From NCBI GenBank assembly GCA_016932435.1, contig JAFGCW010000043.1, positions 11,617 through 75,616 on the forward strand: a stretch of DNA of 64,000 nucleotides. The letters are read 5' to 3'. The stretch is from Dehalococcoidales bacterium (GTDB taxonomy: Bacteria > Chloroflexota > Dehalococcoidia > Dehalococcoidales > UBA2162). A program made the translations under genes and the position numbers. Within the stretch, counting starts at the first letter, position 1. The number at the start of each line of letters is the position of its first letter. A model generated the notes under the pieces. The model was given only the letters and a program-made list of their open reading frames with translations. It had not been told where the DNA came from and searched no databases. Shown here one piece after another: positions 1 through 9,845 of the stretch.

Positions 1-189
1 GGGAATCCCAAACTAACCAACGCGTTAGATCTGGTTATAAATAAACAAGACCAGCAAGGGCGCTGGCTGCTGGAACATACCTACAATAGTAAGATGTGGG
101 TTGACATAGAAAAGAAAGGGCAACCCAGCAAGTGGGTCACCTTACGAGCTTTACGTGTTTTGAAAGCGGTTTACCCGGAGACAGGGTAG
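1..189 (+). CDS. C-terminal fragment of a conserved alpha-toroid-like protein
   Basis: The reading frame is open from the first base and stops at TAG 187-189, leaving 62 residues of a protein that begins upstream of the window. The end carries the run KWVTLRALRVLK preceded by a GRWLLEHTYN stretch. From memory this resembles the last repeat of proteins annotated as terpene-cyclase/prenyltransferase-like alpha-alpha toroids or as hypothetical in Chloroflexota; the family is inferred from that pattern only. No catalytic residue can be judged from so short a piece. The gene is followed directly by a repeat-rich gap. Confidence 0.6.
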   Translation, partial: GNPKLTNALDLVINKQDQQGRWLLEHTYNSKMWVDIEKKGQPSKWVTLRALRVLKAVYPETG

Positions 190-293
190 TCATTACGAGT
201 TTCGCCGTCAATCCGCCTTAGGTCCGCCTTAAGCGGATGGCAATCTATACAAAGCTATACGGATTGCATTGTCGCTTCACTCCTCGCAATGAC
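189..293. repeat. Imperfect inverted repeat, MITE/REP-like
   Basis: The left end reads GTCATTACGAG and the right end CTCCTCGCAATGAC, which are near reverse complements. Inside, GCAATC and GGATTGC pair again. Such ends are typical of short non-coding dispersed repeats found in many bacterial intergenic regions. The 93-residue open frame that crosses it looks spurious. Confidence 0.55.
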
Positions 294-344
294 TACTCCG
301 GGATATTTCGGGAGTTTACTAGACACAACATGATCCAGGTTTTC

Positions 345-370
345 TGGATTCCCGCCTACGCGGGAATGAC
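345..370. repeat. REP-like palindrome with 7-bp GC stem
   Basis: A perfect stem TTCCCGC/GCGGGAA (349-355 and 360-366) encloses a 4-base loop. Read through, it encodes the IPAYAGMT string that commonly marks spurious frames over dispersed palindromic repeats. It lies just past the end of the flavoprotein gene and could also act as an RNA 3' end. Confidence 0.6.
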
Positions 371-379
371 CGTAAACTC

Positions 380-949
380 TTATGCCTTCAATTTCTTGAC
401 GAGGTGGGCGACGTTTTTGCCGAAGTTCCAGGCGGTCTGCAATCCCTCTTCGTCATCGTTTACCTCGCCTTTTTCACGCCCGAATGAAATATTCCAGTAC
501 GTCGAGCCAGGCATATAGAACCCGAGTATATGAAACCAGAAAAGCAGCTGGGCGTGTGTAAAATTCTGACCGGCACGCCGGGCTACTACCAGCGGTCCGC
601 CGACTTTTCCGGCAAATACTCCACGCTGGCCGCCGATATAGCCGACCCTGTCCATCAGAGATTTGATGAGTGATGTCGCCGAACCGTAATATACCGGCGA
701 TGCCAGTATAATTGCGTCCGCTGCTTTCAGTTTTTCGTATATCGGCATCAGGTCGTCATCTATATGACACCGCTCGTTCTTTTCTTCCTTGCAGAATTGA
801 CAGCCGTCGCAGGGTCGGATATCCATTCCTGAAAGAGTTATCAGTTCAGTGTCCAAACCTTCTTCGGCGATAGATTGAAGGGTATGTTTCGTAATAATTT
901 CGGTGTTACCGTTTCTCCTCGGACTTCCAACCACACCTATAGCGTTCAT
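380..949 (-). CDS. Flavodoxin-like NAD(P)H/FMN-dependent reductase
   Basis: The 189-residue protein has the flavodoxin-fold reductase pattern: the N-terminal phosphate loop GSPRRNGNT for FMN, then ASPVYYGSATSLIKSLMDR, which in this family contacts the isoalloxazine ring. A cysteine cluster C47-x2-C50-x2-C53-x7-C61 sits between them, as in iron-sulfur flavoproteins of strict anaerobes, where it binds a 4Fe-4S cluster. The role is likely electron transfer or reduction of small oxidants in the cytoplasm; the physiological substrate is unknown. It is the third gene after obg and nadD on the same strand, 18 bp after nadD, so probably co-transcribed. Confidence 0.8.
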   Translation of the reverse strand: MNAIGVVGSPRRNGNTEIITKHTLQSIAEEGLDTELITLSGMDIRPCDGCQFCKEEKNERCHIDDDLMPIYEKLKAADAIILASPVYYGSATSLIKSLMDRVGYIGGQRGVFAGKVGGPLVVARRAGQNFTHAQLLFWFHILGFYMPGSTYWNISFGREKGEVNDDEEGLQTAWNFGKNVAHLVKKLKA

Positions 950-967
950 ACTACCTCCCGATAGCTG

Positions 968-1570
968 TTATTCTCTATATAGACCATGATCCAGTATATA
1001 TTGCTCCACCGGTGCGGGAACAAGATCGTTAATCGGTAGACCGGCAGCAACTCGTTTTCTGATGTCAGTTGCGCTTATGTCTGGCGCCAGGTCATCTATC
1101 ATGATAAGGCTTTCCGTTATTCCGGGTATACTCTTCTCCAGTTTATCGATATCCGGGACATTATAACCCGGTCTGAGGACAGTCACCAGTCGGCACATCT
1201 CGATTATCCTGTCCGGTTCTTTCCACCGTGGCAGTGTTTTCAGGCTGTCAAGCCCGATGATAAAATATAGCTCAGAATCGTTACCAAGCGACTGTTTCAG
1301 TCCGGCAATCGTATCAACCGTGTAGGATATTCCTGCCCTGTCTATTTCAATCCTGGACAGTCTGAAGACAGGATTATCGGCAATCGCGAGTTCAACCATC
1401 CTGACGCGGTGTTCCACCGGCGTGATGACGGTATCTTCCTTCAGAGGCGTATGTGACGTCGGGATAAAAAGTATCTCATCAAGTTCAAGCTGCTGAAGAG
1501 CTTCCCCGGCGATCATCAAATGGGCATTATGGACGGGATCGAACGTTCCACCGAGTATCCCCGTTTTCAT
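968..1570 (-). CDS. nadD: Nicotinate-nucleotide adenylyltransferase
   Basis: NadD adenylates nicotinate mononucleotide to deamido-NAD in NAD synthesis. The 200-residue protein has the nucleotidyltransferase signature GGTFDPVHNAHL with the HxxH pair at H14 and H17 and the C-terminal SATDIRKR (SxTxxR) motif. A longer frame to 1675 exists, but the ATG at 1568-1570 is preceded by GAGG at proper spacing and begins exactly at the family's usual N-terminus (MKTGILGG), so the upstream extension is discarded. It starts 22 bp after the obg stop, an arrangement common in bacteria. Confidence 0.95.
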   Translation of the reverse strand: MKTGILGGTFDPVHNAHLMIAGEALQQLELDEILFIPTSHTPLKEDTVITPVEHRVRMVELAIADNPVFRLSRIEIDRAGISYTVDTIAGLKQSLGNDSELYFIIGLDSLKTLPRWKEPDRIIEMCRLVTVLRPGYNVPDIDKLEKSIPGITESLIMIDDLAPDISATDIRKRVAAGLPINDLVPAPVEQYILDHGLYRE

Positions 1571-1592
1571 GATATATACCTCATAAGAAGAG

Positions 1593-2963
<1,371 letters not shown>

Positions 2964-3064
2964 TTACGCAGCAATTTTCACGAACGAATGCTAAAGAGGT
3001 TATCAAACATTGGTAGTTGTTATTAAAAATATCGAAGGAATGTGAAAATATATAAACCGGTCGT

Positions 3065-4423
3065 TTAACCCCGGTTCCTGGTTGCCACGTGGATTTCCTG
3101 CTGGATATCGAACACTTTCCGCTTAAGTGATGGATCGTTATTGATATCGTCGGCAATCTTTTGATAAGCATGACTTACCGTTGCAGGTGTTCTTCCCCCG
3201 AGTTCCTTGCCAATTTCGGAAAGAGAGTAGTCGGTTTCCTGCCGTATAAGGTACATTGTGACCTGCCGGGCGAGTGCTGTCATCTCGTCTCTTTTACGGC
3301 CCTTAAGGTCGGAAGGGGTGAGTTGAAAACTGTCCACAACGGCTTCCATTATCAGGTGGGGGGTAGCAGGAGATGAAGGAAGATCGTTACTGGAGATATC
3401 TTTAAGGGCCTGGGCGGCCAGTTCCGGGGTGATCATTTCACGTATCAGCTTGGAATAGGCTATAACCCGGTTTAAAGAACCCTCGAGACCCCGGATACTC
3501 TGCTTGATCTGGAGAGCTATCATCTCCAGGACCTCTGTGGATAGTTCCAGGTCTTTCTGGGCAGCTTTAGCGCGCAGGATAGCCAGGCGGGTATCGAAGT
3601 CCGGTTCCTGGATATCCGTCACCAATCCGCCTTCGAAGCGGGAGCGAAGCCTTTTCTGGAGTGACGGTAGTAACCTGGGAGGCTGGTCACAGGTAATCGC
3701 TATCTGGTGGTCAGACGAATGTAATTCATCGAAAGTATGGAAGAAATTTTCCTCGGTCTGACTTTTCCCGGTGAAGAATTGAACATCATCAAGGAGAAGC
3801 ATATCGACACTACGGTAGCGGTTCCTGAATTCTTCTGTCTTTTTCTCTTTCAAGGCCCGCATAAGCTGGTTGGTATACTCCTCCGCCCGTACATAAAGTA
3901 CCTTCAGGTTGTTTTCAAGGGCTTTATGTCCGATGGCGTGGAGAAGATGGGTTTTACCAAGCCCGGATCCGCCGTAGATAAACAGAGGATTGTAACATGT
4001 TCCGGGACACTGAGCGACCGTTAGTGCGGCAGTAAACGCAAGCTGGTTGCTGGTACCCGTGATAAATGCATCAAAGGTGTACCTGGGATTAAAGAGCGGC
4101 AGACTTCCCTGTTGGGCGGCAACAGCCTTACTCCGAGATTTAGAAACCGGCTGAGGGCTGACGTGATTGCCGTCCACCCGGAATTGTACCTGAACTTCAT
4201 CACTGGTGATACCTCTCAGGACTTTCTCGATAAGGGAACGCTGGTTTCTTTCCAGGTATTCCGAAACGAATGTGTTCGGTACACCAATGACGAATTTGTC
4301 CTTTTCATACCCGATACCGTGCGTTTTCGATAACCAGGTGCGATAGTTTGGTTTGTTAACTTGTATTTGTAATTCGCCTAGTGCAGCTTCCCATACCTGC
4401 TGCGCGGATCCGGATTCAGTCAA
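3065..4423 (-). CDS. dnaA: Chromosomal replication initiator DnaA
   Basis: DnaA binds DnaA boxes at oriC and opens the duplex. Domains: N-terminal helicase-loading region (QVWEAALGELQIQVNKPNYRTW), AAA+ core with Walker A GGSGLGKTH and Walker B LLLDDVQFF, and a C-terminal HTH box-binding domain. The signature there reads GGRTPATVSHAYQKI, whereas E. coli has GGRDHTTVLHACRKI: the three base-contacting residues D433, H434 and T435 are replaced by T, P and A. A TTG at 4421-4423 with GGGAG 6-10 bases upstream is chosen over the TTG nine codons earlier, giving 452 residues. dnaN and gyrB are not adjacent, and no exact TTATCCACA is visible in either flank. Confidence 0.95.
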   Translation of the reverse strand: MTESGSAQQVWEAALGELQIQVNKPNYRTWLSKTHGIGYEKDKFVIGVPNTFVSEYLERNQRSLIEKVLRGITSDEVQVQFRVDGNHVSPQPVSKSRSKAVAAQQGSLPLFNPRYTFDAFITGTSNQLAFTAALTVAQCPGTCYNPLFIYGGSGLGKTHLLHAIGHKALENNLKVLYVRAEEYTNQLMRALKEKKTEEFRNRYRSVDMLLLDDVQFFTGKSQTEENFFHTFDELHSSDHQIAITCDQPPRLLPSLQKRLRSRFEGGLVTDIQEPDFDTRLAILRAKAAQKDLELSTEVLEMIALQIKQSIRGLEGSLNRVIAYSKLIREMITPELAAQALKDISSNDLPSSPATPHLIMEAVVDSFQLTPSDLKGRKRDEMTALARQVTMYLIRQETDYSLSEIGKELGGRTPATVSHAYQKIADDINNDPSLKRKVFDIQQEIHVATRNRG

Positions 4424-4677
4424 ATTCTTCTCCCTCTCTCTTAACCACAAGAGCCGGTCTGTAGTATGTCTCCCTGGCGGGAGGGGTAGTAAAATGCCTA
4501 TTAGTATGTGGCCTATTTTGTTGCGGAAACAGTAACCATCATACCAAAATGAGGTCTTCGGATGGCAACCGTTTTAGTGGTTGTTGATGGCGATTTCTGG
4601 TTCTTACCAGCCCTTTGAAAGTCCGTCAGACTTCTTTTTTTATGGTTTTTCCAACCTTTAGCCGTAATCATTTTTTA

Positions 4678-4718
4678 TTGTTATTAAAAATTTTCAATGC
4701 TACAATTACTGGCGGAGG
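4678..4718 (+). promoter_or_regulatory. Promoter and ribosome-binding site of fmt
   Basis: TTGTTA (4678-4683), a 17-bp spacer and TACAAT (4701-4706) make a sigma-70-like promoter. The predicted start near 4713 gives a leader of only about 12 bases containing GGAGG (4714-4718), 6 bases before the TTG start of fmt. Confidence 0.6.
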
Positions 4719-4724
4719 ATAGCG

Positions 4725-5666
4725 TTGAAAATCGTTTTTATGGGCACTCCATGGTTCGCTGTTCCTACGCTGGAATATCTCCTTCTTAACGGATATGAGA
4801 TAGCGGCTGTTTACACCCAGCCGGACAGGGAATCCGGTAGAGGAAGATCCGTCGTTACCTCTCCGGTCAAGAGGAAGGCAATAGAGTATAATCTGCCTGT
4901 GGAACAGCCGGATAATTTCAAGGAATCAAAGACAATAGGCAGGCTGGCAGCCTATAAACCGGATTATATCCTGATATATTCTTACGGACAAATCTTACCC
5001 CAGACAGTAATCGATATCCCATCCAGCGACTGTCTGGCCATTCATCCTTCTTTACTTCCAAAGCACCGAGGTGCCGCGCCGGTCGTTTCGGCGATCCTTT
5101 CGGGCGATGAGTTTACGGGTACCACTTTGATGAAGGTTGCGCTGAAAGTCGATTCAGGCGATATACTGGGTCAGGTGCAGGTACCGATAACGGATTATGA
5201 TAACACAGACCTGCTGACGGAAAAGCTGTCTATGGTGTCGGTGCAGATGGTACTGGACGTGCTTCCTCGCCTGGTAAAGAACGAGGTAATACCCAGGCAG
5301 CAGGACCACGCTTTATCGAATTATTTCGGCCAGATGAGCAAGCAGGACGGAGAGATAGACTGGAATATGCCGGCAGTGGACATCTGGCGCCGGGTACGAG
5401 CTTATAATCCCTGGCCGGGCTGTTATACCAGATGGAACGGTAAGCAGTTAAAAATCTTACAAGCCAAACCAGTGTCTTTTAAGGAGAGTACAACGCCAGG
5501 CCTGGTAGTAGCACTGCCTGATAAACACGTACCGGGAATAGGCACCGGCGACGGAGTACTGGCAGTTTCCGAGGTCCAGCTTGAAGGTAAAAAGGCTATG
5601 ATGGCAAAAGATTTTATCCAGGGACAGAGAGAGTTTATCGGGGCCGTGCTGCCTACCGGTTCGTAA
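4725..5666 (+). CDS. fmt: Methionyl-tRNA formyltransferase
   Basis: Fmt transfers a formyl group from 10-formyl-THF to initiator Met-tRNA. The 313-residue protein begins KIVFMGTPWFAVPTLEYL, carries the folate/catalytic segment AIHPSLLPKHRGAAPV and the VDSGDILGQ motif, and has the expected C-terminal OB-like domain from about residue 204. The catalytic core SLLPxxRGAAP is intact. The start is TTG with GGAGG six bases upstream. It heads a plus-strand set with a kinase-like gene and mazG, divergent from dnaA. Confidence 0.95.
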   Translation: MKIVFMGTPWFAVPTLEYLLLNGYEIAAVYTQPDRESGRGRSVVTSPVKRKAIEYNLPVEQPDNFKESKTIGRLAAYKPDYILIYSYGQILPQTVIDIPSSDCLAIHPSLLPKHRGAAPVVSAILSGDEFTGTTLMKVALKVDSGDILGQVQVPITDYDNTDLLTEKLSMVSVQMVLDVLPRLVKNEVIPRQQDHALSNYFGQMSKQDGEIDWNMPAVDIWRRVRAYNPWPGCYTRWNGKQLKILQAKPVSFKESTTPGLVVALPDKHVPGIGTGDGVLAVSEVQLEGKKAMMAKDFIQGQREFIGAVLPTGS

Positions 5667-5680
5667 GATAGAGTATTGAT

Positions 5681-6610
5681 ATGTCTATCGAGAAAATCCT
5701 TTCGCGGAAAGCAGTATCCGATTTCCTGGAGAAAAACGGCTGGCAACCGGTTGATGTCATCACCCACGGGGCAACAAGCGACATCCTCATTATCGAGAAA
5801 AATCACGAAAAACGCGCACTTAAATTAGCCCGGAAAAAAGCTAAAGAGATTGTAGTAAGGGAACACCGGTTGTTAACGTATCTGAATGCAACCGGACTGG
5901 AATCGAATGTTCCCCGAGTGGGTGACTGGCTGGAGGAAATCGAGGGTTTCCAGATGGAATACTTGTTCTCCCCGACACCTGAGGTCAAGCAGTCGGAAAC
6001 ATGGTGTATTGAATTAGCCCAGACACTCCGAATGATCCATAATGTAAAACTCCCTGATATCGACGAGATACCGGATGATCGTCCCGATATAGCCCTGACA
6101 GTGAGTAAGAGATTTACCGACCAGTGCGCAGTTATCCATAAAGGAAATGACTACTGGAAAAACCTGCCCGATGAGTACGTACCGGTGCTTGAGATAGTAC
6201 GAAGGTATTACGATACCTATATAGCTTTAATTCCCGATGTTGAAAAAGGTTTAAAGAACACTCAGCCGGCTATGACGCATGGCGACCTGGCGGGCGACAA
6301 CATCATGTCACGGTCTGACGGAACACCGGTATTCGTTGACTGGGGAGAGGCGCGTATCAGCTCGGGACTGCTTGATCTTGCCTGTCTGTTGACATTTCCG
6401 GGTTGGTCTGAGGAGACGATCGATTGTTTTCTGGTTGAGTATTATGGTCCTGAAGCACTAAAAAAAGCCTTGCCCGGTGTTCAAGTCCTCCGAAAGTTTT
6501 ATCGGTATCTGACCTGTGTAAGTAGCCTGTGGTGGCTTATTCAGCCGGAAGAAGAGAAACTGGATACCGTAGGCAGGGCGTTTTTTGAAAAGCTGCTGAC
6601 CAAACTGTAG
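5681..6610 (+). CDS. Aminoglycoside/choline-kinase-fold phosphotransferase
   Basis: The 309-residue protein has the APH-family catalytic loop HGDLAGDN (Brenner motif HxDxxxxN variant) followed by the metal-binding segment FVDWGEARISSGLLDLA. An N-terminal lobe lysine lies in KRALKLARKKA. Members phosphorylate small molecules (aminoglycosides, choline, homoserine, sugars), so the substrate cannot be named here. It begins 14 bp after the fmt stop, with a weak ribosome-binding site, and is followed by mazG, suggesting co-transcription. Resistance is not implied by fold alone. Confidence 0.75.
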   Translation: MSIEKILSRKAVSDFLEKNGWQPVDVITHGATSDILIIEKNHEKRALKLARKKAKEIVVREHRLLTYLNATGLESNVPRVGDWLEEIEGFQMEYLFSPTPEVKQSETWCIELAQTLRMIHNVKLPDIDEIPDDRPDIALTVSKRFTDQCAVIHKGNDYWKNLPDEYVPVLEIVRRYYDTYIALIPDVEKGLKNTQPAMTHGDLAGDNIMSRSDGTPVFVDWGEARISSGLLDLACLLTFPGWSEETIDCFLVEYYGPEALKKALPGVQVLRKFYRYLTCVSSLWWLIQPEEEKLDTVGRAFFEKLLTKL

Positions 6611-6683
6611 TACCGTTTGTTGACTTCGACGGCGGTTGCCCCGATCATCTCCGGTCTGTATAATCAGTGCTGAGGAGATACTG

Positions 6684-7472
6684 TTGTCTGAATACGAAAA
6701 CCTGGACCGTTTTGAAACACTGGTTGAGATTATCGCCCGGCTGCGTTCGCCCGACGGCTGTCCCTGGGACAGGAAACAGACCCACTCGTCTCTCAGGGAG
6801 TATCTTCTTGAGGAGTGTTATGAAGCCCTGGAAACACTGGACGAAGGGGACACCAAGAAGCTGAAGGGAGAACTGGGTGATATACTTCTCCAGATAATGC
6901 TGCATGCCCGGATAGCTACCGAAGCCGGTGAGTTCGAAATCGGCGACGTGATACAGGGTCTGAATGAGAAGTTGATCTACCGGCATCCGCATGTGTTCGG
7001 TACGACCGAGGTCAGCAGCGCCGAAGAAGTCTCTCACAACTGGCAAGCCCTTAAGCAGAAGGAACGGGGCGAGGAAACATCGATACTGGAAAGCGTCCCG
7101 AAGCATATGCCTGCACTGAGTTATGCCTATGAGATTTCACAAAGAGCGGTGAACGTCGGTTTTGAGTGGCGCAGTATGGAAGGCGTAATCGATAAGGTGG
7201 TTGAAGAAATCAGGGAGATCAAAGACTCCGCAGACCGCCAGGAAAAAGAAGGAGAGTTCGGCGACCTGTTATTCACCCTGGTGAATATCGCCCGCTGGGA
7301 GGGCATAGATCCCGAGACAGCTCTTCGTACTGCCAATAGCAAGTTTTTCCACCGTTTTACCTGCATGGAAGACCTCTGCCGCCAGCGCAACCTGGTGTTC
7401 GCGGAGCTGTCTTTCGATGAAAAAAACGCCCTCTGGGATGAAGCGAAGGACATAATCGGGAAAGAGGGTTAG
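6684..7472 (+). CDS. mazG: Nucleoside triphosphate pyrophosphohydrolase MazG
   Basis: MazG hydrolyses (d)NTPs to monophosphates and pyrophosphate, acting in pool sanitation. The protein has two all-alpha MazG domains: the first with EECYEALE and GELGDILLQIMLHA, the second with VVEEIREIKD and GEFGDLLFTLVNIA, so both EExxE/ExxD metal sites are present. The open frame begins at a TTG at 6636, but a TTG at 6684 has GAGGAG (6672-6677) at ideal spacing and gives 262 residues, matching the 263-residue E. coli enzyme. Its stop codon overlaps a decayed gene end on the other strand. Confidence 0.92.
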   Translation: MSEYENLDRFETLVEIIARLRSPDGCPWDRKQTHSSLREYLLEECYEALETLDEGDTKKLKGELGDILLQIMLHARIATEAGEFEIGDVIQGLNEKLIYRHPHVFGTTEVSSAEEVSHNWQALKQKERGEETSILESVPKHMPALSYAYEISQRAVNVGFEWRSMEGVIDKVVEEIREIKDSADRQEKEGEFGDLLFTLVNIARWEGIDPETALRTANSKFFHRFTCMEDLCRQRNLVFAELSFDEKNALWDEAKDIIGKEG

Positions 7473-7523
7473 GCTTTCAGTATATCCTTCCGCCTTAGTG
7501 CCCTCTCCAGAGACGGTTCCTAC
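7469..7523 (-). pseudogene. 3' remnant of a kinase-STAND ATPase relative (remnant A)
   Basis: Read on the minus strand this short piece encodes EPSLERALRRKDILKA followed by TAA. The intact 1275-residue protein at 11386-15213 ends QPSLERALRRKDILKA and TAA, and the DNA is nearly identical over about 52 bases (roughly six differences). Upstream of this the similarity is lost. It is best read as the surviving 3' end of a deleted paralogue, overlapping the mazG stop. Confidence 0.7.
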
Positions 7524-7596
7524 TATTTTTCTTATTACTGTTATGTAATGGGTGTGACGGCGATGCCTTGTTGAGGTACATCAAATGTGCACTCAC

Positions 7597-7639
7597 GGCG
7601 TGGAGAAAGGGCTTGTATTTACTGCCCTTTCTCCACGCC
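7597..7639. terminator. Strong hairpin between convergent genes
   Basis: A perfect 16-bp stem (7597-7612 with 7624-7639) encloses an 11-base loop. It lies between the ends of convergent mazG and the aldehyde oxidoreductase, where a two-way terminator is expected, although no T-run follows immediately; T6 occurs about 30 bases further on. Confidence 0.6.
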
Positions 7640-7707
7640 ATACCTATATGGTATATCGAGAGTCTTTTTTAATACCTCTTTATGCTATTACCAGTTTATT
7701 CCGACCC

Positions 7708-9675
7708 CTATGAAATGCCGAGTTCCGCGAGTTTTTCTGGTGTGGGCACCCCTTCGGAATCCCATCCCATGTAATAATAGAAATAACCCCTTGCTTTTTT
7801 CATCTGCTCCCTATCGACATGTTTATTTGACAGAGCGCCATCTGTTTTGGGCTGGTACCATCGTTCCGGCCATTCATCATCTGCGGCAGTAAAACCATGC
7901 TTATTATTGAATAACCTCATCAGCGTCACCACTCGCTCACCGATTTTTAACAATTCCAGCGGGCTTGTTTTCCAGCCGCACACCGCGTTGAGTAATTCCA
8001 CCTGTCTTTCCCAATTTGATGGAACATAAGAACACTGCACCATGCAATCACCTATGCGACCCATACAGTAAGTAAGTTTATATACGCTTATCCTCAACGG
8101 GCTCAGATCATCCGGCACTGGAGCCAGGATTCCAAAGGGATGAAGCGCTTCTAGACCCATTGGTGAAGTCCCGCCTCCAAAACTGCCGCCGTGATCAGCA
8201 CCGTGCGAATTAATCATATATCCGAACCCGAGCCCGGTCTGTAACCTTGGTTCGTGCATGCCCGGTTCAAGCCCCTTGGTATGCATGGCGAACTCCTCAC
8301 TCCCCTTACCTATTTTCTTTGCCATACGGGCAGTGCCTTCGGCCATCAAATCACCGATACCTTCCCGTTTTACTATCATTTCAAGAGCTTTTATCATGGC
8401 ATCCGCATTGCCGAACTTTAATTCCAGTCCACCGGTATCCTCACTGGTAATCAAACCTTTTTCATAGCATTCCATGGCAAAGGCGACGGTACTGCCAGCG
8501 GAAATGGTATCAAGCGAGTTGGCATTGCATATCTCATTGCCTTTACAGATAGCTCTTACGTCATTAACACCACAGTCAGAACCCAGTGAAGCCATCGTTT
8601 CATATTCCGGTCCCCCGTACGCAGGATCGTGATTATACGGTTCTTCGAATTTTACCACTTTCTTGCAGCGTACATGGCAGGCATAACATCCTTCCATTCC
8701 GGTCAGAATACCCTGTTCTTTCATCACGCCGGCATGTATATCATTGACACCGGGGAATAGACCATCACGGAAATTACGTACCGGTAGATTACCCGAGCCT
8801 TCCATACCCACAATACCAGGTCCACCGGTACCGGTCTGGGACATCGGGCTTGGCATGCTCATTGCCTTCCTGATTTCGCTTAGTTTTTCCTCATTTTCTA
8901 TTTCAGGCAGAGTATGACCTCTGGCGGCAATTGCCTTGAGATTCTTCGAACCCATTACCGCTCCTAACCCACCTCTCCCTGCTGCATCGATATTTCCGGT
9001 CATAATACAGGCATAACGCACCATATTTTCTCCACCGGGGCCGATCATGACCAGTTGTACTCTGTCGTCACCAAGTTCTTTCCTGATGATTTCCTCAGTT
9101 TCCTTGGTCGGTTTTCCCCAGACATTTGAAGCGTCCTTAATAGAGACTTCCCCGTCCTGGATAAACAGGTAGACCGGCTTATCCGATTTACCTTCGATGA
9201 TAATTACATCAAAACCGGCGCGTTTTAGCTCTGCCATCCACCATCCGCCGGACTCTGATTTGGCAATAGCGCCCATCAGGGGTGATTTTGCGCCAACGCA
9301 GTATCTTGCCGCTCCAGGAAGAGGTATTCCACTGACAGGTCCCAATGCAAACACCAGTTTGTTATCCGGACCTAATGGGTCTGCTTCAGCCGGAATTTCT
9401 TTCCACAGGTAATAGGATACGAAACCGGCACCACCTAAATATTTTCGACAGAATTCGTAGCTCAGCTTTTCTGTGGTTATTTTGTTATCGGTTAGATTTA
9501 CTCTTAGTAACGTAGCATTATAACCGCCTGCTACCTCAGGGAATGGTTCCGGTCGCGGTGGACCTCCCGGCCCACCAGGCCCACCTGGACTACCCGGACC
9601 TCTGCCCGGACCACCCGGACCTCCTGGACCGCCAGCGGGACCTCTAGATTCCGGTTCACGTCTTGCCTCAGCCAT
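7708..9675 (-). CDS. Aldehyde:ferredoxin oxidoreductase family protein with collagen-like N-terminus
   Basis: AOR-family enzymes use tungsten-bis-pterin and a 4Fe-4S cluster to oxidise aldehydes (or act in related redox steps) with ferredoxin. The 655-residue protein has the N-terminal domain (FCRKYLGGAGFVSYYL, GPVSGIPLPGAARY), the pterin-binding AAGRGGLGAVMGSKNLKAI and the cluster motif CYACHVRC (CxxCxxxC). Residues 12-40 are an unusual Gly/Pro tract of mostly PGG triplets, absent from the second AOR here. The tract is truly translated: the ATG lies after GAGGAGG at 8 bases. Whether the substrate is an aldehyde or the enzyme is of the BamB type cannot be told. A UroD-like gene lies upstream on the same strand. 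Confidence 0.88.
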   Translation of the reverse strand: MAEARREPESRGPAGGPGGPGGPGRGPGSPGGPGGPGGPPRPEPFPEVAGGYNATLLRVNLTDNKITTEKLSYEFCRKYLGGAGFVSYYLWKEIPAEADPLGPDNKLVFALGPVSGIPLPGAARYCVGAKSPLMGAIAKSESGGWWMAELKRAGFDVIIIEGKSDKPVYLFIQDGEVSIKDASNVWGKPTKETEEIIRKELGDDRVQLVMIGPGGENMVRYACIMTGNIDAAGRGGLGAVMGSKNLKAIAARGHTLPEIENEEKLSEIRKAMSMPSPMSQTGTGGPGIVGMEGSGNLPVRNFRDGLFPGVNDIHAGVMKEQGILTGMEGCYACHVRCKKVVKFEEPYNHDPAYGGPEYETMASLGSDCGVNDVRAICKGNEICNANSLDTISAGSTVAFAMECYEKGLITSEDTGGLELKFGNADAMIKALEMIVKREGIGDLMAEGTARMAKKIGKGSEEFAMHTKGLEPGMHEPRLQTGLGFGYMINSHGADHGGSFGGGTSPMGLEALHPFGILAPVPDDLSPLRISVYKLTYCMGRIGDCMVQCSYVPSNWERQVELLNAVCGWKTSPLELLKIGERVVTLMRLFNNKHGFTAADDEWPERWYQPKTDGALSNKHVDREQMKKARGYFYYYMGWDSEGVPTPEKLAELGIS

Positions 9676-9758
9676 AATATTGACCTCCTCTATTTATTTA
9701 TATCTGTGACAATCATAAAATTAATTTTTATATTTCAATACTTCGCCTGGTATTTTTT

Positions 9759-9791
9759 CTATGACTTCAGGATATCCTTCCGCCGCAACGG
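9759..9791 (-). pseudogene. Second, more decayed 3' remnant of the kinase-STAND family (remnant B)
   Basis: On the minus strand the piece reads PLRRKDILKS then TAG; the intact gene at 11386 ends ALRRKDILKA then TAA. A 26-base core differs from that gene at about three positions. Upstream in frame there are stop codons, so nothing functional remains. It sits in the gap between the aldehyde oxidoreductase and the UroD-like gene. Confidence 0.5.
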
Positions 9792-9845
9792 TCACTCCGG
9801 GCAGCATCAGATAGACAGTCTTTTCTCGATATATTAAAGAAGTTC

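Noticed and set aside
237..518. A 93-codon plus-strand frame
   Set aside because: It runs through dispersed palindromic repeats (IPAYAGMT-type translation) and into the opposite strand of the flavoprotein gene.
4424..4724. Origin of replication next to dnaA
   Set aside because: No cluster of DnaA boxes or AT-rich 13-mers is visible and the neighbours are fmt and obg, not dnaN.
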